Below, in pieces: positions 32,864 to 41,520 of a stretch of DNA of 64,000 nucleotides. The stretch lies in NCBI RefSeq assembly GCF_024499015.1, contig NZ_CP098604.1:2046001-2110000 (forward strand). The letters are read 5' to 3'. The translations under genes were made by a program, and so were the position numbers. The notes under the pieces were generated by a model. It worked only from the letters and a program-made list of their open reading frames with translations, searched no databases and had not been told where the DNA came from. Every line of letters starts with the position of its first letter. Within the stretch, counting starts at the first letter, position 1. This DNA comes from Xanthomonas hortorum pv. pelargonii (GTDB taxonomy: Bacteria; Pseudomonadota; Gammaproteobacteria; Xanthomonadales; Xanthomonadaceae).

Positions 32864-33681
32864 GCCGGCAGCCATTGAGCCGCGAAGACACCGCGATCCT
32901 GGTGCCGGCCTTGAACGAATCGCTGCGCATCCGCGAAGTGGTCAACGATGCGCTCACCTATTGCTCCAACGTGATCGTGATCGACGACGGCTCCGACGAT
33001 GGCACCGCCGATTGCATCGCCGATCTGCCGATCACCTTGATCCGTCATCCGCAGCGCTTGGGCAAGGGCGCCGCGTTGCGTAGCGGTTTTGCGCAAGCCC
33101 AGCGCCTGGGCATGCGCGCGGTGATGACCATGGACGGCGATGGGCAGCATAAAGCGGCAGATTTCCCACGTCTGTTGGCCGCGGCCAACCGCCATCCCGG
33201 TTGCGTGATCGTCGGCGCACGCATGCGCAAGCGCGCCACCCAGCCCACCATCCGCCGCATCGGCAACGATTTCGGCGACTGGGGCATTGCCTGGGCCTGC
33301 GGCTTCCAGCTGGTCGACAGCCAGAGCGGCCAACGCCTGTATCCGGCCTCGGTGTTCACCTTGCCCAATGTGCCCGGCGAAGGCTTCGTGTTCGAAGCGC
33401 AATTGCTGATTTCCGCCGCACGCCAAGCCGGCGCGCGCGTGGTCGCGGTGCCGATCGAAACCCGCTACGCCGGCACCTCGCCAGGCACGTTTCGCAAGAG
33501 CCACTTCCGCCTAGTGCGCGATCTGTGGGAAATCACCTCGCATGTGGTCGCCCAGGCCTGGAACTACGGGCATATCTGGCGCGAATACCGCCGCGTGCGC
33601 GCCAACCCGGTGCTGATCGACGACGCTGACGGCGAGTTTGCTACTGTTTCATCGGTCACCAAGAGCAAGCCATCCCCATGA
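32860..33681 (+). CDS. Family 2 glycosyltransferase of the pigment cluster
   Basis: The 273-residue protein is a GT-A glycosyltransferase of the dolichyl-phosphate-mannose-synthase-like group: ILVPALNESLRIREVV, VIDDGSDDGTADC, GKGAALRSGF, and the metal-binding motif MTMDGDGQH. VDSQSGQRLYP and GEGFVFEAQLLISAARQG complete the domain. No transmembrane segment is seen, so it works from the cytosolic face. In the pigment pathway it may glycosylate the lipid or carrier to which the polyene is joined. ATGA overlaps connect it to both neighbours. Confidence 0.85.
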   Translation: MSRQPLSREDTAILVPALNESLRIREVVNDALTYCSNVIVIDDGSDDGTADCIADLPITLIRHPQRLGKGAALRSGFAQAQRLGMRAVMTMDGDGQHKAADFPRLLAAANRHPGCVIVGARMRKRATQPTIRRIGNDFGDWGIAWACGFQLVDSQSGQRLYPASVFTLPNVPGEGFVFEAQLLISAARQAGARVVAVPIETRYAGTSPGTFRKSHFRLVRDLWEITSHVVAQAWNYGHIWREYRRVRANPVLIDDADGEFATVSSVTKSKPSP

Positions 33682-35300
33682 ATGCACAGCGCGCAGATGT
33701 CGTGATCACCGGTGGTGGCCTGGCCGGCCTGAGTCTGGCGCTGCAGTTGCGCCAACGCGATCCCGCGCTGGCGATCACCGTGCTGGAACGGCGCGCCCAC
33801 CCCGTGCGCGAAGCCGCGTTCAAGGTCGGCGAATCCACGGTGGAAATCGGCGCGCATTATTTCGCCGACGTGCTGGGCCTGCGCGAGCATCTGGAGACCG
33901 AGCAGATCCGCAAGTTCGGCTTCCGCTTTTTCTTTTCCGACAAGCGCCAGGATATCGACCGTTGCACCGAGCTGGGCGTCAGCCAGATCCTGCCGACGCC
34001 GTCGTGGCAGATCGACCGCGGCCGCTTCGAAAATTTCCTCGGCGAGCGCGCCCGCGCGCAGGGCATCACCTTTGTCGACAGCTGCAGCGTCAAGGGCGTG
34101 GATCTGGCCGATGACGACAGCGACCACGCCGTGCGCTACGAGCGCGCCGGCGAGGCTGGCACGCTGAGCGCACGCTGGGTGGTGGATGCCAGCGGCCGCG
34201 CCGGCCTGCTCAAGCGCAAACTCGGCCTGGCGCAGGACAACGCGCACGACGCCAATGCAGTGTGGTGGCGCGTGGAAGGCCTGATTGATCCCAATGGCTG
34301 GTCGCAGGACAGCAGCTGGCTGCAGCGCTGCACGCCGCCGGACCGCTGGCGCTCGACCAATCACATGTGCGGGCCGGGCTACTGGTTCTGGTTGATTCCG
34401 CTCTCCTCCGGTGCGCATTCGCTGGGCATCGTCTGCGATGCGGCCATGCACCCGCTGGAGACCATGAACACCCACGAGAAGGCGATGACCTGGCTGCGCA
34501 CGCATCAGCCGCAGGTCGCCGCCACGCTCGACAAGGCCGACTACCGGCTGCAGGACTTCCTGTTCCTGCGCAACTTCTCGTATGGCTGCAAGCAGGTGTT
34601 CTCGCCGCAGCGCTGGGCACTGACCGGCGAAGCAGGCTTGTTCCTGGACCCGTTCTATTCGCCCGGCAGCGACTTCATTGCGATCTCCAATACCTACATC
34701 TGCGAACTGATCGGCCGCGATCGCGCCGGCAAGTCGCTCAGCCCGCACGCGGAGCTGTATCAGCAACTGTATTTCTCGTTCTACGAAAACACCCTGGCCC
34801 TGTATCAGGATCAGTACGCGTTGTTCGGCGATGCGCAGGTGATGCCGGTCAAGGTGATCTGGGATTACACCTATTACTGGTCATTGCTGGCGCCGCTGTT
34901 CTGCAGCGGACGCATCGCGGATCTGAGTTTGCTCGCACGCATGAAGACCGACTTCCGGTACGCGCGCGACATCAATCTGGCGATGCAACGCGTGCTGCAC
35001 GACTGGGGCCAGCACAACAGCGAACAAGGTATCGCCACCGGCGACGGACGACTGCTGGATCAATATCTGATCGGTTGGTTCAACGAACTCAATGGCGCCT
35101 TGCACGACACGCTGGACAACGAAGCCTTTGCCGCACGCATCCACAGCAACATCGCGCGCATGGCGGTGCTGGCGCGCGAGATTCTGCTGCAGGCACGTCA
35201 ACGCCATCCCGCACTGCCGGATCACGGCCTGGACGCGTTGACCATCAACGCCATCGGCGAGCCGATCCTTACCGCCGCCTGGTACGCCGACGCGGCGTGA
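33678..35300 (+). CDS. Flavin-dependent halogenase-like monooxygenase (first of two in the cluster)
   Basis: The 540-residue protein has an FAD Rossmann loop (GGGLAG, residues 12-17), a GES segment (KVGES, 49-53) and the W-x-W-x-I-P signature of flavin-dependent halogenases (W236, W238, I240, P241). Native xanthomonadins are brominated, so a halogenating role on the aryl ring or polyene is plausible. The W-x-W-x-I-P motif also occurs in related oxidoreductases, however, so halogenation is not proven. It is the last gene of the first plus-strand block (ATGA with the glycosyltransferase) and is followed by a 700-bp field of repeats. Confidence 0.8.
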   Translation: MNAQRADVVITGGGLAGLSLALQLRQRDPALAITVLERRAHPVREAAFKVGESTVEIGAHYFADVLGLREHLETEQIRKFGFRFFFSDKRQDIDRCTELGVSQILPTPSWQIDRGRFENFLGERARAQGITFVDSCSVKGVDLADDDSDHAVRYERAGEAGTLSARWVVDASGRAGLLKRKLGLAQDNAHDANAVWWRVEGLIDPNGWSQDSSWLQRCTPPDRWRSTNHMCGPGYWFWLIPLSSGAHSLGIVCDAAMHPLETMNTHEKAMTWLRTHQPQVAATLDKADYRLQDFLFLRNFSYGCKQVFSPQRWALTGEAGLFLDPFYSPGSDFIAISNTYICELIGRDRAGKSLSPHAELYQQLYFSFYENTLALYQDQYALFGDAQVMPVKVIWDYTYYWSLLAPLFCSGRIADLSLLARMKTDFRYARDINLAMQRVLHDWGQHNSEQGIATGDGRLLDQYLIGWFNELNGALHDTLDNEAFAARIHSNIARMAVLAREILLQARQRHPALPDHGLDALTINAIGEPILTAAWYADAA

Positions 35301-35430
35301 GCTTGCTCGAACGCGCCGGCAACGGCGCTTTTTGATTGATACGCGCTTTCTCAACCTTCGCGTGGTGCACGCGAAGGAGCCGATCAGACCGCACCTCAGT
35401 GGATGGCTGCACGGCATGCACTGCTCGCAA

Positions 35431-35592
35431 CCTTGCACACCGACCATCTCGACGGGTCCTTGCACGTCCACCGTCGCGGGACCTTACGCGGCATGGATGC
35501 CGCGTAAGAGCCTACATGGACGTACTTGCGGCGTGTCCCGCGATGGTGGGCGGGCAAGGGCCCTGCAGCCAGGCCGCAGATTAGCCGCTCTA
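35431..35592 (+). repeat. Dispersed repeat, copy A1
   Basis: Runs from cgaccatctcgacgggtcct to ttagccgctc. The core has a hairpin TTACGCGGCAT/ATGCCGCGTAA near 35484-35507, then gtacttgcggcgtgtcccgc and ggcgggcaagggccctgcag. Nearly identical copies are at 35870-36027 and 53324-53481. Confidence 0.8.
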
Positions 35593-35680
35593 CACCAGAC
35601 GTATCCGCACCGTTCAATTACCTCTCAAGGCGACCGAGATGTTGAACTTCAGCGCAGTCTGGATGTTCCAAGCCGAGCGG

Positions 35681-35820
35681 GTCGAGGGCGCGATGCCCTC
35701 ACCGCCTGCGGGACACGCCGTGAATCCATCCCTGGAGGCTAGGTGGCGGCATCCATGCCGCCACACGGTCCCGCAATCGGCGAGGACACCGCACCAGACA
35801 GTTTGCTGATTGCTTTATTG
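35681..35820 (-). repeat. Dispersed repeat, inverted copy B1
   Basis: This copy resembles the reverse complement of copy A. It holds the hairpin GTGGCGGCAT/ATGCCGCCAC and the segments gcgggacacgcc and cggtcccgcaatcgg. It lies between two direct copies, so A2 and B1 can pair as arms of a large stem. A close relative is at 53090-53245. Confidence 0.75.
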
Positions 35821-35869
35821 AGCACGGGACACGGGGCCAGCCAGTTTGCTGGATGCTTGTTGAAAACTC

Positions 35870-36027
35870 CGCACACCGATCAACTCGACTGGTCCTTGTC
35901 CGCCCACCGTCGCGGGACCTTACGCGGCATGGATGCTGCGTAAGAGCTTACAAGGACGTACTTGCAGCGTGTCCCGCGAGGGTGGGCGGGCAAGGGCCCT
36001 GCAGCAAACCAGCAGATCAGCCGCTCT
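35870..36027 (+). repeat. Dispersed repeat, copy A2
   Basis: Same layout as A1, including gtacttgcagcgtgtcccgc and ggcgggcaagggccctgcag. One arm of the core hairpin is altered (atgctgcg for atgccgcg). It ends exactly at the stop of the fabG-type gene. Confidence 0.8.
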
Positions 36028-36764
36028 CAGCCCATCCCGCCATTGATGCCGATGACCTGGCCGTTGATGTAACCGGCCGCTTCCGAACACAGGAATGCGA
36101 CCAATGCTGCGACTTCGTCGGGCTTGCCGACGCGCCCTGCCGGCACCAGTTGCTTGATCACCTCCGGCGCGAAACTCTCGCCGACCATCTCGCTTTCGAT
36201 CACACCCGGCGCGACCACGTTGACGGCGATGCCGCGGCTGGCCATCTCGCGCGACAGCGATTTGCTGGCGCCGTGCAAGGCGGCCTTGGCGGCGGCATAG
36301 TTGGTCTGCCCGCGATTGCCCAGCACCGCCGCCACCGACGACACGCTGACGATGCGGCCCCAGCGCGTACGCGCCATCGGCAGCAGCAGCGGCTGGGTGA
36401 CGTTGAAGAAGCCGTGCAACGAGACATCGATGACCCGATGCCACTGCTCGGCGCTCATGCCCGCCATCGGTGCATCGTCATGGATGCCGGCGTTATTGAC
36501 CACGATCTGGATCGGGCCGCCCTCCAGCAGGCTTGCCAGCGCCACCGCACTGGCCTGCGCATCGGCCACATCGAACGCCACCGCCTGTGCGCTGCCGCCG
36601 TCGGCCACGATCGCTGCGACCACTTCATCGGCGCGGGCGATATTGCGATTGGCGTGCACGATCACGTGCCGGCCTTGCGCAGCCAACTGACGGCAGATCG
36701 CACCGCCAAGATCACCGCTACCGCCGGTGACCAGGGCCCGGCGCTGTGGAATGGATGTGCTCAT
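36027..36764 (-). CDS. 3-oxoacyl-ACP reductase (FabG-type) of the pigment cluster
   Basis: The 245-residue short-chain dehydrogenase has the TGGSGDLG cofactor loop (13-20), the NNAG strand (90-93) and the catalytic set Ser143, Tyr156, Lys160 (VSSVAAVLGNRGQTNYAAAK). The C terminus GYINGQVIGINGGMG is that of FabG proteins. It reduces the beta-keto group after each condensation with NADPH. It is the last gene of the minus-strand pigment operon, 170 bases after the dehydratase, and its stop codon borders repeat copy A2. Confidence 0.92.
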   Translation of the reverse strand: MSTSIPQRRALVTGGSGDLGGAICRQLAAQGRHVIVHANRNIARADEVVAAIVADGGSAQAVAFDVADAQASAVALASLLEGGPIQIVVNNAGIHDDAPMAGMSAEQWHRVIDVSLHGFFNVTQPLLLPMARTRWGRIVSVSSVAAVLGNRGQTNYAAAKAALHGASKSLSREMASRGIAVNVVAPGVIESEMVGESFAPEVIKQLVPAGRVGKPDEVAALVAFLCSEAAGYINGQVIGINGGMG

Positions 36765-36870
36765 GGAAGCCTCGATGAAAGCCGCAGAAACGACGGCGGA
36801 AAGAGCCTCATCCTAACGACTCGCAGCAAGCGCAGGAATAGATCGCCCGCATTTTGATCACCTACCTTCT

Positions 36871-36938
36871 GTAGGAGCGCGCTTGCGCGCGATGTGGCTT
36901 TATCGGTAACGCTTCATCGCGCGCAAGCGCGCTCCTAC
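36871..36938. repeat. Imperfect 68-bp palindrome (dispersed intergenic repeat, copy 2)
   Basis: The outer 25 bases on each side are identical to the copy at 22817-22886; the centre differs (tgtggctttatc versus ggtaacgcttca) and no longer pairs fully. The stop codon TAG of the next minus-strand gene lies in its outer arm (36935-36937). Confidence 0.85.
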
Positions 36939-37375
36939 GAGGCATGCGCCGCACCCAGCATCACCGTGGCACGTCCTTCGGCGAGCAACTGGTCCTGATG
37001 CATCAAGTGGAAGCTGTATTGCTGGCTATCCTCTCCCTGCATCAACACCTGCGCCTCGCAAACGATCGCATCCGGCAACTCGTCCAGATGGGCCACGTGC
37101 AATTCCACCGCACGCAACGCCACCAACATGCCCGGGCGCACCGGCTTGCCCGATTCCCGGCCGAGCAAGCCGCCATGCACGGCCATGGCCTGCGCGCCGT
37201 ATTCGCACAGATGCAGCGCACGCAGGCGGCCATTGGCACGCAGCGGATGCGTATCGCTACGATGCACTTCACTGCGCAACACGATGCGCTGCGCATCCCA
37301 CTCCACCACTGCTTCCCACAGGCACATGCTGCCCTGGTGCGGAATCAGCGCGGCAATTGCCTCACGTCCCTGCAT
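36935..37375 (-). CDS. Hotdog-fold 3-hydroxyacyl-ACP dehydratase (ApeP-like)
   Basis: The 146-residue protein has a single hotdog domain with IPHQGSMCLWEAVVEWD at its start, then HLCEYGAQAMAVHGGLLG with the catalytic-type Glu in the central helix, and VELHVAHLDELPDAIVCEAQVL. It fits the dehydratases of aryl polyene clusters that make the trans double bond after each reduction. The first 14 bases of the gene overlap the MMPL gene end. Its last sense codons and the TAG stop come from the 68-bp palindrome, so its C terminus was probably reset when that repeat arrived. Confidence 0.8.
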   Translation of the reverse strand: MQGREAIAALIPHQGSMCLWEAVVEWDAQRIVLRSEVHRSDTHPLRANGRLRALHLCEYGAQAMAVHGGLLGRESGKPVRPGMLVALRAVELHVAHLDELPDAIVCEAQVLMQGEDSQQYSFHLMHQDQLLAEGRATVMLGAAHAS

Positions 37376-39728
37376 GCGGCTCTCCGTTCTTTGTACGTTC
37401 CAGCGCCGGCTCCCGCGACACCAGCAAGGCCAGAATGAAATTGAACAACACCCCCAGCGCCACCGTGCTGCCGATCGCACGCAATACCGGAATGCTGGAC
37501 GCGGCCAAGAGCGCGAACACCAGCAAGGTCATCAGACTGCAGACGATCAATGCATGCAGCGTGCGCAGCTGATCGGCATGATCGTCGCCGGCGTGGTCGA
37601 AGAACAACGCGTAATCCAGGCCCAGGCCGGCCGCCAGGATCAGCGCGATCAGATGGAACAGGTTGAGCTCCACCCCCATGCCGCGCAGGATCGCCAGGAT
37701 CAGCACCGTGGTCAGCGCCATCGGCAGCAATACGCGCACGATCCGGCGCGGGCTGCGCAGCGCGATCGCCACCGTCACCGCCAGCAGCAGCGCGGCCAGC
37801 ACCAGCGCGCCGAGCACACGCCCGCGATACGCCGCCACCAGGGATTCGGACGCGTCCTTCAGATCCAGCAACTGCGCGCCGCTGCCTTGCACGGCGGCAG
37901 CCAGTACCGCCGGATCGCGCAAGCCGGTCAACGACACCAGGGCGGTGCTGCGATCGCCATGCCCCAACAGCAGCCCACCGACCGAGGTCGCCAGCGGCGA
38001 GCCGGCCAGGTCCTTCGGCAACAGTGGGGCGACCTGCTTGGCAGCGTCCAGATCCTGCAGGAATGGCGCAAATGCATCGCTGCGGAACGGCGTGGCGGCT
38101 ACTGCGCTGTCGGTCAGCGCGCGGGCTTGCGCGGCATCCGGCAACGCTGCCTGACGAGCGCGCTGGGTCTTGGCGCTGGGCAGATAGCGTGCGGCCATGT
38201 CGTAGCCGGTCAGCGTGCCCTCTCGCACCAGCGCTTCCAGGCGCGGCCGCAATTGCTCGCTGGCCTGCAACGCCGCCTCATCGTTCGCTGCGGGCAGCGC
38301 GAGGACGTAACGCACATCGGGGGCACCCAGTTCCTGTCGCAACTGCGTGTCCTGCGCCAATGCCTTAGGTGGCACCGGGGTCAATTTCGACAGATCGTTC
38401 TGCCAGAACTGCCCCGGCGCAAACACGATCACCGCGATGCCGATCACGGCAATCACCGCAAGACTGATGCGCGGCCGCGGCAAGCGCGCGATGCCACGCC
38501 AGAGCGCGGCGAGCATGCGCGAATCGGCATAGTCGCGCGGCGCCGGGTCGATCAACGACGGCAACAGCCAACGTGTGGTGATGGCGGCGGTGGCCAGCCC
38601 GGCGATGGTGAACACCGCCAACTGGCGCAAACCATCCACCCCGGAAAACAGGAAGGTCACGTAGGCAATGCAGGTGGAGACCACGCCGGTGGCCAGCGTC
38701 GGCCACAGATGGCGCGCGTTGTCGCGCGGATCCAGCCCCGGGCGCTGATGACTGAACAGGTGAATCGGGTAATCCTGCACCACGCCGATCAGGGTGAACC
38801 CGAACGCCACGGTGATCCCGTGCACGCCATCGAACAGCAACGCCACCGCACCCAAGCCGGCCAGACCCGCGCTCGCCAATGGCAGCACGCCGAGCACCGG
38901 AATCTTCCAGCTGCGATAGGCGACCAGCAGCAACAGCACCAGCCCCACCGTATCCAGCGTGCCGATCCATTGCGCCTCGCCCTGCGTGCGCGCGGTGATT
39001 TCCACCGCAAACGCGCCGGGGCCGGTCAAAACGAGTGTTGTTGAGGTGCCCTTGCTGACCTTGGCAAACGCCGCTTGCACCGCGTCGTACGCCAGTTGCT
39101 GGCCGGTGGGATCGAACCCGGCTGCGCGCGTCTGCACGATCAGCAACGCCGAGGTACCGGCGCGGTCGAACCACACCTCGTTACGCGTCTGCGGCGCGGC
39201 GGCAGGTTGCAGGGTTTCTGCAAGATGCAGGATTTCCAGCGTGGGATCGCGCGGCAGCAACGGCTCCACCATCGCGGCCGCAGGCGAGCCAAGATCCTGC
39301 ACGCGCGCCTGCAATGCCGCTTGCAAGGTCTGTCCATCCAGCGGGGTTTTATCGAAGCTGTCGCTGAGCAGATAGCGATACGGCAGCAAGCGCTCGGGGA
39401 TCGCATCCAACCCGGCATTGCCGCCGTTGCCGACCAGCTCGAACAGCTCTGGCTGTGCGGCCAAGGCCTGCTGCAGTGCCTGCGACTGCGCGGCCAGCGT
39501 GGCCGTATCGCTGTTGGACAGCGACATCAACAACAGGCGCGAGCCGGGTCCTTCGCCGAGTTCTTCGATCAGCAGCTTCTGCGCGGGCGTGCGCGGGGCG
39601 GGCATGAATTTCCGCAAGTCACCGGTGACTTTCAGCGTCTCGCTCAACCAGAAGCCGGCGACTGCCAGCAAGGCCAGCCACAGCAGCGCAAGGCCGATGC
39701 GGCGGTTTGCATTCAATTTAAGCGCCAT
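37362..39728 (-). CDS. MMPL/RND-family exporter of the pigment cluster
   Basis: The 788-residue protein has the MMPL order: one N-terminal transmembrane helix (IGLALLWLALLAVAGFWL), a periplasmic loop of about 230 residues, five helices (GTLDTVGLVLLLLVAYRSW … GLATAAITTRWLL), a sixth plus second periplasmic loop, and a last bundle. Acidic intramembrane positions for proton coupling are suggested by LGLDYALFFDHAGDD. Related exporters in aryl polyene clusters move lipid-linked polyene across the inner membrane. It is preceded by a LolA-like gene, with a repeat-bearing small frame between, and overlaps the dehydratase gene. Confidence 0.88.
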   Translation of the reverse strand: MALKLNANRRIGLALLWLALLAVAGFWLSETLKVTGDLRKFMPAPRTPAQKLLIEELGEGPGSRLLLMSLSNSDTATLAAQSQALQQALAAQPELFELVGNGGNAGLDAIPERLLPYRYLLSDSFDKTPLDGQTLQAALQARVQDLGSPAAAMVEPLLPRDPTLEILHLAETLQPAAAPQTRNEVWFDRAGTSALLIVQTRAAGFDPTGQQLAYDAVQAAFAKVSKGTSTTLVLTGPGAFAVEITARTQGEAQWIGTLDTVGLVLLLLVAYRSWKIPVLGVLPLASAGLAGLGAVALLFDGVHGITVAFGFTLIGVVQDYPIHLFSHQRPGLDPRDNARHLWPTLATGVVSTCIAYVTFLFSGVDGLRQLAVFTIAGLATAAITTRWLLPSLIDPAPRDYADSRMLAALWRGIARLPRPRISLAVIAVIGIAVIVFAPGQFWQNDLSKLTPVPPKALAQDTQLRQELGAPDVRYVLALPAANDEAALQASEQLRPRLEALVREGTLTGYDMAARYLPSAKTQRARQAALPDAAQARALTDSAVAATPFRSDAFAPFLQDLDAAKQVAPLLPKDLAGSPLATSVGGLLLGHGDRSTALVSLTGLRDPAVLAAAVQGSGAQLLDLKDASESLVAAYRGRVLGALVLAALLLAVTVAIALRSPRRIVRVLLPMALTTVLILAILRGMGVELNLFHLIALILAAGLGLDYALFFDHAGDDHADQLRTLHALIVCSLMTLLVFALLAASSIPVLRAIGSTVALGVLFNFILALLVSREPALERTKNGEPHAGT

Positions 39729-39996
39729 GCGAAAGCCTCACTGCGCCAGCGGAACGTCCACCGGCCGCGCGCGCGGCATCCAGCTTCAGTGACGCTTTCT
39801 TTCTGCTGAGGGCGGGCTGCAACGGCGCTTTGTTTTTTCTGAGGGCGGGCTGCAGTGACGCGTTCTTTCTGTTGAAGGCGTGCAGCACCGGCGCCTCTAA
39901 TTTGCCGAAGGCGGTCGCTTTTTCCTTGCTAAGCGCGTGTCCCGGCTGCGCACGCAACACCCACACGCGATGGATCACGCGCCCGACCCATGGCAC
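39718..39996 (-). CDS. Possible small ORF with 11-residue repeats between lolA-like and MMPL genes
   Basis: A 92-codon frame fills the whole interval, overlapping the LolA-like gene end by 22 bases and the MMPL start by 11, the same tight packing as the other genes of the operon. Its centre is repetitive and basic (NRKNASLQPAL, RKNKAPLQPAL, SRKKASLKLDA), encoded by 33-bp tandem repeats. No signal peptide or known domain is seen. It may be a real basic protein or an accident of repeat length. Confidence 0.35.
   Translation of the reverse strand: MPWVGRVIHRVWVLRAQPGHALSKEKATAFGKLEAPVLHAFNRKNASLQPALRKNKAPLQPALSRKKASLKLDAARAAGGRSAGAVRLSHGA
39784..39915. repeat. Four degenerate 33-bp tandem repeats
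   Basis: Units start at 39784, 39817, 39850 and 39883, with a common core resembling ctgagggcgggctgca followed by a pyrimidine-rich tract. The period is a multiple of three, so the frame across it stays open. Confidence 0.6.
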
Positions 39997-40622
39997 AGCG
40001 TGGTCAGCGCCGCCGCATCGGTCACGCTTGCAGCATCACGCGCCGCACCAGCCAGCAGCGTGCGTTGCGCATCGCCCTTGGCCGGCAAGCTCTCGATGCA
40101 ACGCAGCTCATCGTTGCGTCCGTACAGATGCAACTCGCGCGCCTGCTTTGCCACGGCGGCGTCCTTGGGCTGCAGCGTCAGTTGCCAGGCCTGCGGCTGG
40201 CCCTGCCCACTGACGCGGTACTGCTGCTCCAGCAGCGCGCGGTCGCCGGCCAGCAACGCGCCGAAGCCGGACTTCAAACCGGCCAGTTCGGGCACACGGC
40301 TCAGCGAAAAACGCCGTGGCGCTTTGCCTTCGCGTTCCAGCACGCCTTCGTTGCCTTTCAGCGTGGTGGTTTCGCGATATGGCGCGCTGACCTCACGCAC
40401 CAAGGTCTGTGCGTCCGGGCGGCGGTAATGGCCCTGCACGCGCAACGGTGTCTTCAGCAGGGCCGAGCCACGCAGTTCGACGAACTCGGTACTGACCGGT
40501 GCGGGGCGTGCCAGGCGCTGCAGCACCTGGCCGACGTCCAGCGTCTCAGGCGGTGCGGCGCATAGCGGTGCGGCGCTGAACAGCAGTATCAGCATCCACG
40601 GCAGGGTGCGGCACATCGGCAT
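39975..40622 (-). CDS. LolA-like periplasmic outer-membrane carrier protein
   Basis: About 215 residues with a signal peptide (MPMCRTLPWMLILLFSAAPLCA) and a LolA/LolB-type half-barrel: PVSTEFVELRGSALLKTPLRVQGHYRRPDAQTLVREVS, then GVLEREGKAPRRFSLSRVPEL and WQLTLQPKDAAVAKQARELHLYG. The family shuttles lipid-linked cargo between membranes; in aryl polyene clusters such a protein accompanies the exporter. Its start lies 77 bases inside the acyltransferase 3' end, a long overlap. A second ATG two codons later is equally possible. Confidence 0.75.
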   Translation of the reverse strand: MPMCRTLPWMLILLFSAAPLCAAPPETLDVGQVLQRLARPAPVSTEFVELRGSALLKTPLRVQGHYRRPDAQTLVREVSAPYRETTTLKGNEGVLEREGKAPRRFSLSRVPELAGLKSGFGALLAGDRALLEQQYRVSGQGQPQAWQLTLQPKDAAVAKQARELHLYGRNDELRCIESLPAKGDAQRTLLAGAARDAASVTDAAALTTLCHGSGA

Positions 40623-41520
40623 GGTGGGTGTTCCAGAAATCGTAGAAGTTGAACCAGTTGTACGGCGCGTAGCGTGTGTAATGTTCCAGCCTGGCCGCGT
40701 AATCGCGCATGAGTACCGCCAGCACCGGCGCACGCTGGCGACGCGGCACGTCCAGGCCTTCGCTGAAGGTCTCGAACGCCAGCTCGTAATGATTGCCGCC
40801 GCGATACAGGCCGAACGCCAGCACCACCGGCACCTTGAGCGCCGCGGCGATCAGCCACGGCGAGGTCGGGAACATCGCATTGCGGCCGAGGAACATCGCC
40901 GGCAACGCCGGGTCGCCCTCGCGCGGGCGATCGATCAGCAACGCGACCAGCGCACCGGCGTCGGTGGCGTCCTTGATCGCCATGACGATCGAGGTCGCAT
41001 CCATGCCGGCGTCGATGATGTTGGCGGCCAGTTGCGGATTCAGCGCACCCAGCAGGTCGGTCATGGCGCGGTTATGCGCCTTGTCCAGCACCACCTTGAC
41101 CTGCACGTCGGGGCGTTCGGTGGCCAGCACGCGCAGCGCATCGAAGCTGCCCAGATGCGAGCCGAAGATCAGCACGCCGCGGCCGCGATCCATCTGCGTG
41201 TGCAGCTGATCCAGGCCGGTGATGTCGACCTGGAAGCGCTGCATCTGCCCGCACAGCATGTACACGCGGTCCAGGATCGTCGAGGCGAAGGTATGGATAT
41301 GCCGCGCCACATCGCGCAGCGTGGCCGGGCGATCGAGCACACGCGCCAGATAGGCACGCGAGGCACTGCGCTCGGGCGCACGCACCAGCAGGAAGTACAG
41401 CGTGATCGGGTACAGCAGCGCGCGTGCCACCGAGCGCCCGGCGTACCGGGCGATGCCGCGGATCAGCCACAACGCAAAACGTCCGCCGCCTTCCGGGCGC
41501 TGTTTCCACTGGCTGTTCAT
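40546..41520 (-). CDS. HtrB/LpxL-like lipid acyltransferase of the pigment cluster
   Basis: The 324-residue protein is a member of the lauroyl/myristoyl acyltransferase family. The family HX4D/E site is SHLGSFDALR (His and Asp), and DRPREGDPALPAMFLGRNAMFPTSPWLIA is the family proline-glycine region. One N-terminal hydrophobic stretch (ALLYPITLYFLLV) would tether it to the inner membrane. It probably transfers an acyl or polyene chain to the lipid anchor of the pigment. ATG 41520 overlaps the upstream dehydratase stop (ATGA). Confidence 0.82.
   Translation of the reverse strand: MNSQWKQRPEGGGRFALWLIRGIARYAGRSVARALLYPITLYFLLVRAPERSASRAYLARVLDRPATLRDVARHIHTFASTILDRVYMLCGQMQRFQVDITGLDQLHTQMDRGRGVLIFGSHLGSFDALRVLATERPDVQVKVVLDKAHNRAMTDLLGALNPQLAANIIDAGMDATSIVMAIKDATDAGALVALLIDRPREGDPALPAMFLGRNAMFPTSPWLIAAALKVPVVLAFGLYRGGNHYELAFETFSEGLDVPRRQRAPVLAVLMRDYAARLEHYTRYAPYNWFNFYDFWNTHHADVPHPAVDADTAVQRRTAMRRTA

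Larger units (their letters stand above)
35301..36026. other. Gene-free repeat field inside the pigment cluster
   Basis: About 725 bases separate the converging halogenase-like and fabG-type genes. I see no coding frame with normal composition. Three copies of a dispersed repeat fill most of it: two direct (35431-35592 and 35870-36027) and one inverted (35681-35820). Confidence 0.75.
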
